Shown here piece by piece: positions 54,536 through 62,828 of a stretch of 64,000 bases of DNA. The position numbers and the translations under genes were made by a program. How positions within the stretch are numbered: the stretch's first letter is position 1; the number at the start of each line of letters is the position of its first letter. This stretch comes from Pseudolysinimonas sp051954455 (GTDB lineage: Bacteria > Actinomycetota > Actinomycetes > Actinomycetales > Microbacteriaceae): contig NZ_JBQCHS010000006.1 in the NCBI RefSeq assembly GCF_051954455.1, positions 1-64,000 on the forward strand, given 5' to 3'. The notes under the pieces were generated by a model. That model made no database searches. It worked only from the letters and a program-made list of their open reading frames with translations, and was not told the origin of the DNA.

Positions 54536-55218
54536 GGTGCGGTGTCGCCGCGGCGACGGATCCAGCGCACGCGGCGCAGCGACTGCTGCTCGGGCAGGCT
54601 CCAGTGCAGCAGCACCGCGAGCAGCCGGACCGCGAAGGTGACCGCGACGCAGACGATCGCCGCGACGAGGATCGGGGCGCCGACCGCCCGCAGCACCACG
54701 AGCACGATCGTGCCGACGAGCGCCGCGACCGCGTAGAGGGAGCCGACGTGCATGAGCGCGATCGGCACGTTGAGCAGCAGGTCGCGGAGGATCGAGCCGC
54801 CGACCGCCGCGATCACACCGACGAAGACGGCCGGCACCTCCGGCAGCCCGGCGGCGAGCGCCGCGGTCGACCCGATGGCCGCGAACAGGCCGATCGTCAG
54901 GGCGTCGAGCGCGGTCAGGAATCCGCCGAGGCGGTGGAACACCCGCTCCAGCAGCATGCCGAGCAGGGCGGCGCCGGTCGCGACCGGGAGGTACCAGTTC
55001 GACTCGAGGGCGAGCGGCACGCGGTTCAGCAGCAGGTCGCGCAGCAGCCCTCCGCCGAAACCGGTCGCGATGCCGATGATCGCGACGCCGAGCAGGTCGA
55101 GCCGCCGATCGCGGAAGCCGGCGGCGAAGAGCGCGCCCTGCAGGCTCCCGATGCCGACCGCGAGCAGGTCGGCCCAGAGCGGGATCGTGAAGACGCCGGG
55201 AGCGAGGGCGACGGACAT
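54532..55218 (-). CDS. TRIC/YadS family cation channel-like membrane protein
   Basis: A 228-residue membrane protein with about seven helices and an internal duplication: the two conserved motifs GIATGFGGGLLRDLLL and GVIAAVGGSILRDLLL mark the UPF0126/TRIC fold, which forms trimeric cation (potassium-permeable) or small-molecule channels. It shares one base with the upstream gene and a 4-base overlap with the methyltransferase, so the three genes from 55742 leftward form one operon. Confidence 0.9.
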   Translation of the reverse strand: MSVALAPGVFTIPLWADLLAVGIGSLQGALFAAGFRDRRLDLLGVAIIGIATGFGGGLLRDLLLNRVPLALESNWYLPVATGAALLGMLLERVFHRLGGFLTALDALTIGLFAAIGSTAALAAGLPEVPAVFVGVIAAVGGSILRDLLLNVPIALMHVGSLYAVAALVGTIVLVVLRAVGAPILVAAIVCVAVTFAVRLLAVLLHWSLPEQQSLRRVRWIRRRGDTAP

Positions 55219-55742
55219 CACAGCCGCTCGAAGAGGCCCGGGTACTCGAGCACGAAGCCGGCGGCGTCGACCGTCAGCTCGGCCTCGAAATCGGAGTCGA
55301 GCGACTCGTAGACGTAGGCGTCCTCGTCGAGGCGGGTGTAGCGCTGCGGATCGGCGACGATCTCGAGGTCGGGGAAGCTCACGTACGCGGCCACGATGTC
55401 CGCCTCGTCGTCGATCCCGAGGTCGAGTCGCCGGATCGGCAGGGTATTGGTGAGCGGGCTGATCGCGAGGTCGAGGTCGACGGCCTCCGCGAGGTCGGCG
55501 CGCTCGACGTCGTCGAGGGTCCAGGCGCCGTCGTCGCCGCGCACGAGGTCGAAGGAGCGGTGCCCGGCGAGCGCCTCGAGGTGGAGCGATCGGAAGGTCC
55601 AGTCGGCGGCGCACACCAGCTCGTAGCTGTAGCGGCCGCGCGCGGAGTCGATCACCGACTCCACCTGCACCTCGACGCCCTGCGACACGCGCGCGCGCTC
55701 GAGGCTCTCGACCTCGACGCCGCGCCAGATGAACTCCGGCAT
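55218..55742 (-). CDS. putative glycolipid-binding domain protein
   Basis: A 174-residue protein with the pattern of the putative glycolipid-binding family (PF06475-like): WRGVEVESLERARV near the start, VDSARGRYSYELVCAAD... region, then DLDLAISPLTNTLPIRRL. No signal peptide. The function of this family is uncertain. It is divergent from recO, with 31 bases between start codons. Confidence 0.75.
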   Translation of the reverse strand: MPEFIWRGVEVESLERARVSQGVEVQVESVIDSARGRYSYELVCAADWTFRSLHLEALAGHRSFDLVRGDDGAWTLDDVERADLAEAVDLDLAISPLTNTLPIRRLDLGIDDEADIVAAYVSFPDLEIVADPQRYTRLDEDAYVYESLDSDFEAELTVDAAGFVLEYPGLFERL

Positions 55743-55772
55743 GCGCCCATCATCCCAAGGAGAATGGACGGC

Positions 55773-56504
55773 ATGCCGACGTACCGGGACGAGGCGGTCG
55801 TCCTCCGAACCCACAAGCTGGGGGAGGCGGACCGCATCGTCACGATGATCAGCCGGCAGCACGGCAAGATCCGCGCCGTCGCGAAGGGCGTGCGGCGCAC
55901 CGGGTCGCGGTTCGGCTCCCGGCTCGAGCCCTTCATGGTCGTCGACGCGCAGTTCTACGTCGGCCGCAGCCTCGACATCGTGCAGCAGGCCGAGTCGATC
56001 GGATCGTACGGCGCCGACATCGTCGACGACTACGCGCGGTTCACCGCGGCGAACGCCATCGTCGAGGCGGCGGACCGGCTGACGGAGCACGAGTCCGGCC
56101 TCCAGCACTACCTCCTGCTGGTCGGGGCGCTCCGCTCGCTCTCGCGGGGCGAGCACCCGCCGGGGATGACGCTCGACTCCTACCTGCTGCGCGCCCTGTC
56201 GATCGCGGGATGGGCGCCGAGCTTCGTCGACTGCGCCGTGACGGGCGCGTCGGGCCCGCACTCGGCGTTCGTGCCGCAGCTCGGCGGGGTCGTCGCCGAC
56301 GCCGTCGCACCGCCCGGCGCCGTGCGCCTCGACCCCGCGACCCTGAGCCTCCTGGGCGCGCTCCTCGCCGGGGACTGGGCGGCTGCCGAGGACAGCGCGG
56401 ACCGCACGCAGGCCCAGGCGTCCGGCATCGTCGCGGCCTACACGCAGTTCCACCTCGAACGCGGCCTGCGCTCCCTGGAGCACGTGGAGCGCACGACGGC
56501 CTGA
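55773..56504 (+). CDS. recO: DNA repair protein RecO, zinc cysteines lost
   Basis: A 243-residue RecO, which works with RecFR to load RecA on single-stranded gaps. The OB-fold N-terminus (TYRDEAVVLRTHKLGEADRI, KGVRRTGSRFGSRLEP) is intact. Most homologues have four cysteines in a C-terminal zinc finger (CxxC...CxxC); here the first pair reads DCAVTG and the second site VVADAV, leaving one Cys. ATG 55773 is chosen because the AAGGAG at 55757-55762 is then at proper distance; ATG 55764 would be too close. Confidence 0.93.
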   Translation: MPTYRDEAVVLRTHKLGEADRIVTMISRQHGKIRAVAKGVRRTGSRFGSRLEPFMVVDAQFYVGRSLDIVQQAESIGSYGADIVDDYARFTAANAIVEAADRLTEHESGLQHYLLLVGALRSLSRGEHPPGMTLDSYLLRALSIAGWAPSFVDCAVTGASGPHSAFVPQLGGVVADAVAPPGAVRLDPATLSLLGALLAGDWAAAEDSADRTQAQASGIVAAYTQFHLERGLRSLEHVERTTA

Positions 56505-56516
56505 GTGGCCGCGGGT

Positions 56517-56522
56517 TAACCT
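56517..56522 (+). promoter_or_regulatory. putative -10 box (TAACCT) before uppS
   Basis: TAACCT is followed by six bases (GACGGA) and ATG 56529. Confidence 0.5.
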
Positions 56523-56528
56523 GACGGA

Positions 56529-57332
56529 ATGGCCAGGGTCGGGAAGACGCACAAGGACGCCGTCGACTTCGTGCCCCTGGACTGGACGGGCCTGTACCCC
56601 CCGGCGATGCCGAAGGGCGCCGTGCCGAACCACGTCGCCCTCGTCATGGACGGCAACGGGCGGTGGGCGAACCGGCAGGGGCTCACGCGCATCGAGGGCC
56701 ACCGGGCGGGGGAGCGGTCGCTTCTCGACGTCGTCGCGGGCGCGGTCCAGATCGGGGTCAAGCACCTCAGCGTCTACGCGTTCTCGACCGAGAACTGGGC
56801 CCGCAGCCCCGACGAGGTGCGGTTCCTCATGGGCTTCAACCGCGACGTCCTGCACCGCCGGCGCGACCAGCTGAACGAATGGGGCGTGCGGGTGCGCTGG
56901 GCGGGCCGCACGCCGCGGCTCTGGCGGAGCGTCGTCGACGAGCTCCGGTTCGCCGAGCGGCTCACCGAGCGCAACAACACCCTCACGCTGACGATGTGCG
57001 TCAACTACGGCGGCCGCGTCGAGCTGGTCGACGCGATGCGCGCGATGGCCGAGGAGGTGCGTGCGGGGCGGCTGAAGCCCTCCGGCATCACCGAGAAGGC
57101 GATCCAGCGCCACCTGTACATCCCCGACCTGCCCGACGTCGACCTGTTCGTGCGCAGCTCCGGCGAGCAGCGGACCAGCAACTTCCAGCTCTGGCAGGCG
57201 GCGTACGCCGAGATGGTGTTCCTCGACACGCTCTGGCCCGACTTCCGGCGCACCGACCTGTGGCACGCGATCGATCTCTACGCCTCGCGCAATCGCCGGT
57301 TCGGCGGCGCGATCGACGCGCCGTCGGTCTAG
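56529..57332 (+). CDS. uppS: isoprenyl transferase (undecaprenyl diphosphate synthase type)
   Basis: A 267-residue cis-prenyltransferase. Catalytic LVMDGNGRWANRQG, GHRAGERSLL, the STENWARSPDEV region and the C-terminal RSSGEQRTSNFQLWQ are all intact. Makes the polyprenyl phosphate carrier used in cell-wall synthesis from precursors supplied by the MEP pathway (dxr, ispG are in this window). Downstream of recO, as in other actinobacteria. Its TAG shares CTAG with the convergent gene. Confidence 0.96.
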   Translation: MARVGKTHKDAVDFVPLDWTGLYPPAMPKGAVPNHVALVMDGNGRWANRQGLTRIEGHRAGERSLLDVVAGAVQIGVKHLSVYAFSTENWARSPDEVRFLMGFNRDVLHRRRDQLNEWGVRVRWAGRTPRLWRSVVDELRFAERLTERNNTLTLTMCVNYGGRVELVDAMRAMAEEVRAGRLKPSGITEKAIQRHLYIPDLPDVDLFVRSSGEQRTSNFQLWQAAYAEMVFLDTLWPDFRRTDLWHAIDLYASRNRRFGGAIDAPSV

Positions 57333-57905
57333 CGGAGCGGCTGCCGCGCGGGCAGCGCGACCAGGGCGACGCCGGCGACGATGAGGGCGGCGAGTCCTGC
57401 CGTGCCGACCGGGAAGTACACGTGCGACCGCTGGACGAGCGCCGCGGCCGCCGCGCCCAGCAGGCCGAGCAGGGCCCACGGCCCCCGGGTGCGGAGGCTG
57501 CCGACCGTCGCCGCGATCCAGCCGACCGCGAGGCCGACGCACCCGATCGGCCCCAGCACGTTCGCGACCGCGTAGAGGGCCGACTTCGCCTCGGGGATGG
57601 CCGGCGAGCTGCACGCTGCCCGCGCCGATCCCGGCCAGCACGTCGAGGCCGTCGTAGAACACCGCGAACACGAACCCGCCGAGCGCGGCGACGACGCGCC
57701 AGCCGCGCGCAGCGCCGCGGGAGGCGAGCCACGGGGCCGCCCCGATCAGCGGGAACACCGGCAGCAGCACGACGTGCAGGTCGCGCCACCACTCGGCGCT
57801 CGCGTTCGTGAGGGAAGCGGGATGCGTGAGCCCGACCACGAGGGTGAGCAGGGCGGGGAGGGCGACCGCCGCCGCCCGTGCGATCGGGAACCGGCGCGGC
57901 GTCAC
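57329..57905 (-). pseudogene. hypothetical membrane protein gene interrupted by a frameshift
   Basis: Two reading frames join into one membrane protein of about 192 residues. From GTG 57905, the first frame encodes about 100 residues with helices (AVALPALLTLVVGLTHP, VVLLPVFPLIGAAPWLA, VVAALGGFVFAVFYDGL). The second frame (LYAVANVLGPIGCVGL, then ALVALPARQPLR) runs to TAG at 57331-57329. The frames meet near a run of four G (plus strand) at 57593-57596; removing one base there restores a single reading frame. Could be a true frameshift or a sequencing error. No family was recognised. Confidence 0.7.
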
Positions 57906-57962
57906 GGGGCGATCCTAGGCGCGTCGCTGGACGCCGGCGGCCGCGGAGGAGATGCTGGACGG

Positions 57963-59012
57963 ATGGTCACCGCCGCCCTGCAGTCGGCGATCGACGAGTT
58001 CCGCCACCCTCACGGATACCTCGCCGTCGCCTCCATCGGACTCCCGCCCACCTCCGCGCTCACCGCGATCCGCGCCGATCTCGCCGCCTGGGAGGCGGCG
58101 GATCGCGATCCGCAGGGTTACGACCCCGTCATCGCGCGCACCCGGGAGTCGTACGCCCGCCTCGTCGGGGTCGACGTCTCGCGCGTCGCGACGGGATCGC
58201 AGACGTCGACGTTCGCCGCCGTGGTGGCGGCCGCCGTCCCGGACGGCGCCGAGGTCGTGCTGCCGCACGGCGACTTCAGCTCCATCGTCTTCCCGTTCCT
58301 GCAGCAGGAGCCGCGCATCCGCGTGCGGGTCGTCCCGCTCGACGAGCACGCCGAGGCCGTCACCGACGAGACCTGGCTCGTGGCGTTCTCGCTCGTGCAG
58401 TCGTCGGTCGGCACCGTCGCCGACCAGGACGCGATCCTCGACGCCGCCGCGCGGCACGGCGCGCACACGTTCTGCGACACCACGCAGGCGGCCGGGGTCC
58501 ACCCCGTCGACGCCGCGCGCTACGATCTCACGGTCTGCCACAGCTACAAGTGGCTGTGCTCGCCGCGCGGGGTCGCGTTCCTGACCGTGTCCGAGCGGAT
58601 CCAAGACCGGCTCCGCCCGATCCAGGCCGGCTGGTACGCCGGCGAGGACGTCTGGCGCAGCGTCTACGGCCCGACGATGAACCTCGCCCACGACGCCCGC
58701 CGCTTCGACGTCTCGCCGGCCTGGCAGGCGTGGATCGGCGCCGAGCAGGCGATCGGCCTGTTCGCCGGCCTCGACATCGCCGAGATCTGGGAGCGCACGA
58801 GCCGCCTCGGCGACCTGCTCTGCGACGGCCTCGGGATCCCGGAGCAGCACCAGGCGATCGTCGCGTGGCCGGACCCGGACGGCGAGCAGGTGCGCACGCT
58901 CATCGACGACGGGATCCGGATCTCCGGTCGCGCCGGACGCATCCGCGCCAGCTTCCACCTGTGGAACACGGAGGACGAGGTGGCCGCCGTGCTCCGCGCG
59001 CTGGGCCGCTGA
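57963..59012 (+). CDS. class V PLP-dependent aminotransferase
   Basis: A 349-residue fold-type I enzyme. The PLP lysine is Lys196 in VCHSYKWLCSPRG, with the aspartate in FCDTTQAAGVHPVD that stacks under the pyridine nitrogen. Cysteine desulphurases have a mobile catalytic Cys near the C-terminus that is not seen; the protein is closer to EgtE/kynureninase-like lyases or aminotransferases. The partner pathway genes (for example egtABCD) are absent nearby. A GATGCT sequence lies six bases before the ATG. Confidence 0.87.
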   Translation: MVTAALQSAIDEFRHPHGYLAVASIGLPPTSALTAIRADLAAWEAADRDPQGYDPVIARTRESYARLVGVDVSRVATGSQTSTFAAVVAAAVPDGAEVVLPHGDFSSIVFPFLQQEPRIRVRVVPLDEHAEAVTDETWLVAFSLVQSSVGTVADQDAILDAAARHGAHTFCDTTQAAGVHPVDAARYDLTVCHSYKWLCSPRGVAFLTVSERIQDRLRPIQAGWYAGEDVWRSVYGPTMNLAHDARRFDVSPAWQAWIGAEQAIGLFAGLDIAEIWERTSRLGDLLCDGLGIPEQHQAIVAWPDPDGEQVRTLIDDGIRISGRAGRIRASFHLWNTEDEVAAVLRALGR

Positions 59013-59023
59013 CGCCGACTCGA

Positions 59024-59029
59024 TAGGCT
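59024..59029 (+). promoter_or_regulatory. putative -10 box (TAGGCT) for glyQS
   Basis: TAGGCT lies 30 bases before GTG 59059, so this message has a short leader carrying the AGGAGA ribosome-binding site. Confidence 0.45.
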
Positions 59030-59058
59030 GGTCGCTCCCCACCGACCCCAGGAGAACC

Positions 59059-60447
59059 GTGGCCTCGCCGTCCTCGCTCGACTCGATCATCTCGCTCGCG
59101 AAGCGTCGCGGCTTCGTCTTCCAGTCCGGCGAGATCTACGGCGGTTCGCGCTCGGCCTGGGATTACGGCCCGCTCGGAGTGGAGCTCAAGGAGAACATCC
59201 GCCGCCAGTGGTGGCAGACGTTCGTCCGCGGTCGCTCCGACATGGTGGGCCTCGACTCCGCGGTGATCCTGCCGAAGCGGGTCTGGGAGGCGTCCGGCCA
59301 CGTGGCGACCTTCACCGATCCGCTCGTCGAGTGCCTGGTCTGCCACAACCGCTTCCGCGGCGACCACCTGCTCGAGGACTTCGAGGCGAAGAAGGGCCGC
59401 GCACCCGAGAACGGCATGGCCGACATCGTCTGCCCGAACTGCGGCACCCGCGGCCAGTGGACCGAGCCGCAGCAGTTCTCCGGCCTCATGAAGACGTACC
59501 TCGGCCCGGTCGACAACGAGGAGGGCCTGCACTATCTCCGCCCGGAGACCGCGCAGGGCATCTTCGTCGACTTCGCCAACGTGCTGCAGACCACGCGCAA
59601 GAAGCCGCCGTTCGGCATCGGCCAGATCGGCAAGGCGTTCCGCAACGAGATCACGCCGGGAAACTTCATCTTCCGGACCCGCGAGTTCGAGCAGATGGAG
59701 ATCGAGTACTTCACGCCGCCCGAGGAGGCGGCGACCCGGTACGAGCAGTGGATCGCCGACTGCTGGGCGTGGTTCACGGGCCTCGGCATCAGCGAGGAGA
59801 ACCTCCGCCGGCTCGACGTGCCGGACGGGGAGCGCGCCCACTACTCGGCCGCCACCGCCGACATCGAGTACCGCTTCGGGTTCGCCGGCGGCGACGGCTG
59901 GGGCGAGCTCATGGGCATCGCGAACCGGACCGACTTCGACCTCACGAACCACATGGAGGCCTCGGGCTCCGACCTGCGCTACTTCGACCAGGCGACCGGC
60001 GAGCGGTACGTGCCGTACGTCATCGAGCCGTCCTTCGGCCTGACCCGCGCGATGATGGCGTTCCTCGTCGACGCCTACGCCGAGGACGAGGCGCCGAACA
60101 CGAAGGGCGGCGTCGACAAGCGGACCGTGCTGCGGCTCGACCGCCGGCTCGCCCCGGTCAAGGCGGCCGTGCTGCCGCTGTCGCGCAACGAGCAGCTTTC
60201 GCCCGTGGCGCGCGAGCTCGCCGACGACCTGCGCCGGCACTGGGCGATCGAGTACGACGACGCGGGCGCGATCGGTCGCCGGTACCGCCGCCAGGACGAG
60301 ATCGGCACCCCGTTCGCGGTCACGGTCGACTTCGACACGCTCGAGGACCGCGCGGTCACCGTGCGCGAGCGCGACACGATGTCGCAGGAGCGAGTGGGGC
60401 TCGACCGGCTCCAGGGCTACCTCGCCGAGCGGCTGCTGGGCGCCTAG
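59059..60447 (+). CDS. glyQS: glycyl-tRNA synthetase, dimeric type
   Basis: A 462-residue class II synthetase charging tRNA-Gly, the homodimeric form of actinobacteria. Motif 1 region (SGEIYGGSRSAWDYGPLGVE), motif 2 (FRNEITPGNFIFRTREFEQME) and motif 3 (PSFGLTRAMMAFLVDAY) are intact, with a CxxC...CxxC pair in the insertion (CLVCHNR, CPNCGTRG). GTG 59059 follows CAGGAGA. Overlaps the CPBP gene by one base. Confidence 0.97.
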   Translation: MASPSSLDSIISLAKRRGFVFQSGEIYGGSRSAWDYGPLGVELKENIRRQWWQTFVRGRSDMVGLDSAVILPKRVWEASGHVATFTDPLVECLVCHNRFRGDHLLEDFEAKKGRAPENGMADIVCPNCGTRGQWTEPQQFSGLMKTYLGPVDNEEGLHYLRPETAQGIFVDFANVLQTTRKKPPFGIGQIGKAFRNEITPGNFIFRTREFEQMEIEYFTPPEEAATRYEQWIADCWAWFTGLGISEENLRRLDVPDGERAHYSAATADIEYRFGFAGGDGWGELMGIANRTDFDLTNHMEASGSDLRYFDQATGERYVPYVIEPSFGLTRAMMAFLVDAYAEDEAPNTKGGVDKRTVLRLDRRLAPVKAAVLPLSRNEQLSPVARELADDLRRHWAIEYDDAGAIGRRYRRQDEIGTPFAVTVDFDTLEDRAVTVRERDTMSQERVGLDRLQGYLAERLLGA

Positions 60448-61508
60448 TGACATCCCCGGCGGCGCCCGCGATCCCGGCTTCCGCGCCGCTGCCGGCGTTG
60501 CGGTTCCACCGGCTGTTCCGGGCGCTGCCGCGCTACCGCTGGTGGCGGTCGCTCGTCGCGGTCGTGCTGGCCGCGATCTACTGGCTGGTGTTCCAGTCGG
60601 TGTGGAGCATCGTGTTCCTCGTCGTCGGCATCTTCGCGGGCAGCGTGACGGTGACGCTCGATCAGGACCAGCTCCTGCAGAGCATCACGCGGTTCCTGTC
60701 GATCGACACCACGAATCCGCTGTCGATCGTCGCGGCGGTCGGGGGCGTCGCCACGATGCTGCCGGCGGTGCTGCTCGCGTGCCTGTGCGTCGGCATCCGC
60801 CCGCTCTCCGTGCTGCGCTCGGTCCGGTTCCGGCTCCGGTGGCGCTGGATGCTCCTCTGCCTGCTGCCGGCGACGGGCATCACCGCGCTCGCGCTCGCGG
60901 TCGGCGCGTTCCTGCTGCCCGCCGTCGGGCTCTCCGAGCCCGTGCAGGCCCCGACGGTGCCGATCGGAACCTTCGTGGTCAGCGCGATCGCCTTCCTCGT
61001 CGTGACGCCCGTGCAGGCGGCGGCGGAGGAGTTCGGGTTCCGCGGGCTCGTGCAGCAGGCGATCGGCGGCTGGGTCAAGCCGGTCTGGGTCGCGATCCTC
61101 GGCAGCACCGTGCTGTTCGCCCTCGCCCACACGCAGTACTTCGGCTGGGCGACCCTCGACGTCGCCGTCTTCGGCGGGGTCGCCGCGTTCCTCACCTGGC
61201 GCACCGGGGGGCTGGAGGCGGGGATCGCGCTCCACGCCGTCAACAACACGCTCGCGTTCCTGCTGCAGGCGACCGGTTCGCTCGGGAGCACGCAGGCCGT
61301 CGACACGGAGCACCCGACCGCCGGCGATCCGCTCTCGGTCCTCGTCACCGTCGTCACCATGGGCATCTACGTCGGCATCGTGGAGCTGCTGCTGCGCCGA
61401 CGCCGCGAGCCGCTCGCCGTCGTGCTCGAGCCGCTGCCCGGCGCGACCGCCTCCGCGCCCGTGCCGCCGCCGGATCCGGCGAGCCTCCGGCAGCCCGCGA
61501 TCCGGTGA
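60447..61508 (+). CDS. CPBP family intramembrane glutamic protease-like protein
   Basis: A 353-residue membrane protein with about eight helices. The CPBP/Abi signature EEFGFRG is present with its two acidic residues and Arg, followed by LFALAHTQYF and ALHAVNNTLAF, which carry the conserved histidines. Members include CAAX-processing and bacteriocin-immunity proteases; the bacterial substrate is unknown. GTG 60447 overlaps the last base of the glyQS stop, so it is translationally coupled. Confidence 0.9.
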   Translation: MTSPAAPAIPASAPLPALRFHRLFRALPRYRWWRSLVAVVLAAIYWLVFQSVWSIVFLVVGIFAGSVTVTLDQDQLLQSITRFLSIDTTNPLSIVAAVGGVATMLPAVLLACLCVGIRPLSVLRSVRFRLRWRWMLLCLLPATGITALALAVGAFLLPAVGLSEPVQAPTVPIGTFVVSAIAFLVVTPVQAAAEEFGFRGLVQQAIGGWVKPVWVAILGSTVLFALAHTQYFGWATLDVAVFGGVAAFLTWRTGGLEAGIALHAVNNTLAFLLQATGSLGSTQAVDTEHPTAGDPLSVLVTVVTMGIYVGIVELLLRRRREPLAVVLEPLPGATASAPVPPPDPASLRQPAIR

Positions 61509-61547
61509 CCTCGGAATAGTCGGCGTCGCGCGCGGCTTGTCCCTGGT

Positions 61548-62201
61548 GTGGCGGATCCCATCAAGGTCGACGTGTGGTCGGACATCGCGTGCCCGTGGTG
61601 CTTCATCGGCAAGCGCAAGTTCGAGCTGGGGGCGGCGGAGGCCGGCATCCCGGTCGAGGTCGAGTACCACTCCTTCGAGCTCGCGCCCGACACCCCGGTC
61701 GACTTCGACGGCAGCGAGCAGGACTACCTCACGAGCCGCGGGTTCCCGGCCGAGCAGATCCCGCAGATGCTCGCGCGCGTGACGGGGATCGCCGAGACCG
61801 TGGGCCTGCGCTACGACTACGACGCGCTCCAGCACACCAACACGGTGAAGGCGCACCAGCTCATCCACTGGGCGAAGGCGCAGGGGCACCAGCTCGAGAT
61901 GAAGGAGCGGCTGCTCGCCGCCTACTTCGAGGAGGGGCGTCACGTGGGACGCGAGGAGGACCTCGCCGACCTGGCCGCCGAGATCGGCCTCGACCGCGAG
62001 GACGCGCTCTCCGCGCTCCGCGAGGACCGCTTCCTCGCCGACGTGCGCGAGGACCAGGCCCTCGCCCAGCAGCTCGGCATCCAAGGGGTGCCGTTCTTCG
62101 TCTTCGACGGACAGTACGGCGTCTCCGGCGCGCAGGATCCGGCGACGTTCGCGGACGTGCTGCGGCAGGTGAGCGAGAAGCGCCCGGAGGTCGCGTCGTG
62201 A
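61548..62201 (+). CDS. DsbA-family oxidoreductase, FrnE-like
   Basis: A 217-residue cytosolic thioredoxin-fold protein with active-site CPWC (Cys15, Cys18) in VWSDIACPWCFIGKRKFE and a helical insertion domain; the cis-Pro is in IQGVPFFVF. FrnE-like proteins have disulphide isomerase activity or act in polyketide pathways. GTG 61548. Its stop overlaps the start of a 38-residue peptide gene (GTGA). Confidence 0.94.
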   Translation: MADPIKVDVWSDIACPWCFIGKRKFELGAAEAGIPVEVEYHSFELAPDTPVDFDGSEQDYLTSRGFPAEQIPQMLARVTGIAETVGLRYDYDALQHTNTVKAHQLIHWAKAQGHQLEMKERLLAAYFEEGRHVGREEDLADLAAEIGLDREDALSALREDRFLADVREDQALAQQLGIQGVPFFVFDGQYGVSGAQDPATFADVLRQVSEKRPEVAS

Positions 62202-62314
62202 CCTCGATCAGGCCGGAGCGGATCGTGCCGCTCGCCACGCCCGACGCGGAGGTATGCGTCGACGGCGTGTGCGAGATCCCGGCGGCGACTACCGCGGAGG
62301 GATCGGCTCGCTGA
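62198..62314 (+). CDS. small CVDGVC-motif peptide coupled to the DsbA gene
   Basis: A 38-residue product starting at GTG 62198, overlapping the dsbA stop by four bases. The peptide has two cysteines spaced by four residues (CVDGVC), followed by EIPAA, and no other distinct domain. Its start coupling and a thiol pair next to a thioredoxin-fold gene argue that it is a real gene, perhaps a partner or substrate of the oxidoreductase. It overlaps the convergent ybaK gene by 26 bases. No homologue was recognised with certainty. Confidence 0.6.
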   Translation: MTSIRPERIVPLATPDAEVCVDGVCEIPAATTAEGSAR

Positions 62315-62810
62315 TATCGGCGACGGTCGCCCCGAGCCCGCGGATGAGCTCGTCGGCCTCGACGAACAGCGAGAACCCGTGCTCGCCCGCACCCATCGAG
62401 ACGCGGCGCCCCACGACCCGCTCGTCGACGAACACGGGCCACGCCGTCGTCGAGCCGAGCGGGGTGATGGTGCCGCGCTCGTAGCCGGTCGCGTCGAGCG
62501 CGACGTCCTTGTCGGGCAGCTGCAGCTTGTTCACCCCGACCACGGAGCGCAGCTTCGCCCATGAGATCTGCCGGTCGCCGGGGATCTCGGCGAACAGGAA
62601 CGTCCCGTCGTGGCGCTTCACGACGAGCGACTTCACGATGTCCGCCGGGGTGATCCCGAGGAGCTCGGCGGCCTCCTCGAGCGAGCCCGCCGCGGGCCGC
62701 GCCACGATCTCCACGGGGATGCCGCGCGACGCTGCATCCACCTCGACCCGCGCGCGTCCCGTCGCTGCGCTCTCCCCACTCACCCCGCTCATCCCGCTCA
62801 CCCCACTCAC
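62289..62810 (-). CDS. YbaK/EbsC family aminoacyl-tRNA deacylase-like protein
   Basis: A 173-residue YbaK/ProX-type protein, a free-standing relative of the editing insertion of ProRS that hydrolyses mischarged tRNA. Residues VKSLVVKRHDGTFLFAEIPGDRQ and the VNKLQLPDK segment with the GTITPLG loop match the family. The first 13 residues (MSGVSGMSGVSGE) come from a 9-bp tandem repeat, so the exact start (62810 or the Met six codons later) is uncertain. Confidence 0.9.
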   Translation of the reverse strand: MSGVSGMSGVSGESAATGRARVEVDAASRGIPVEIVARPAAGSLEEAAELLGITPADIVKSLVVKRHDGTFLFAEIPGDRQISWAKLRSVVGVNKLQLPDKDVALDATGYERGTITPLGSTTAWPVFVDERVVGRRVSMGAGEHGFSLFVEADELIRGLGATVADISEPIPPR

Positions 62811-62814
62811 CCCA
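62779..62814 (-). repeat. 9-bp tandem repeat, four units
   Basis: Four consecutive 9-bp units (plus-strand consensus CTCACCCCG/A) at 62779-62814. On the minus strand they encode and precede the YbaK N-terminus as repeats of Ser-Gly-Val/Met. Unit number changes would keep the frame. Confidence 0.8.
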
Positions 62815-62828
62815 CCACCATCTCATCT

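Noticed and set aside
57963..59012. Ergothioneine biosynthesis lyase EgtE
   Set aside because: Class V fold and PLP lysine are clear, but no egtABCD gene is nearby and sequence alone cannot separate it from other class V enzymes.
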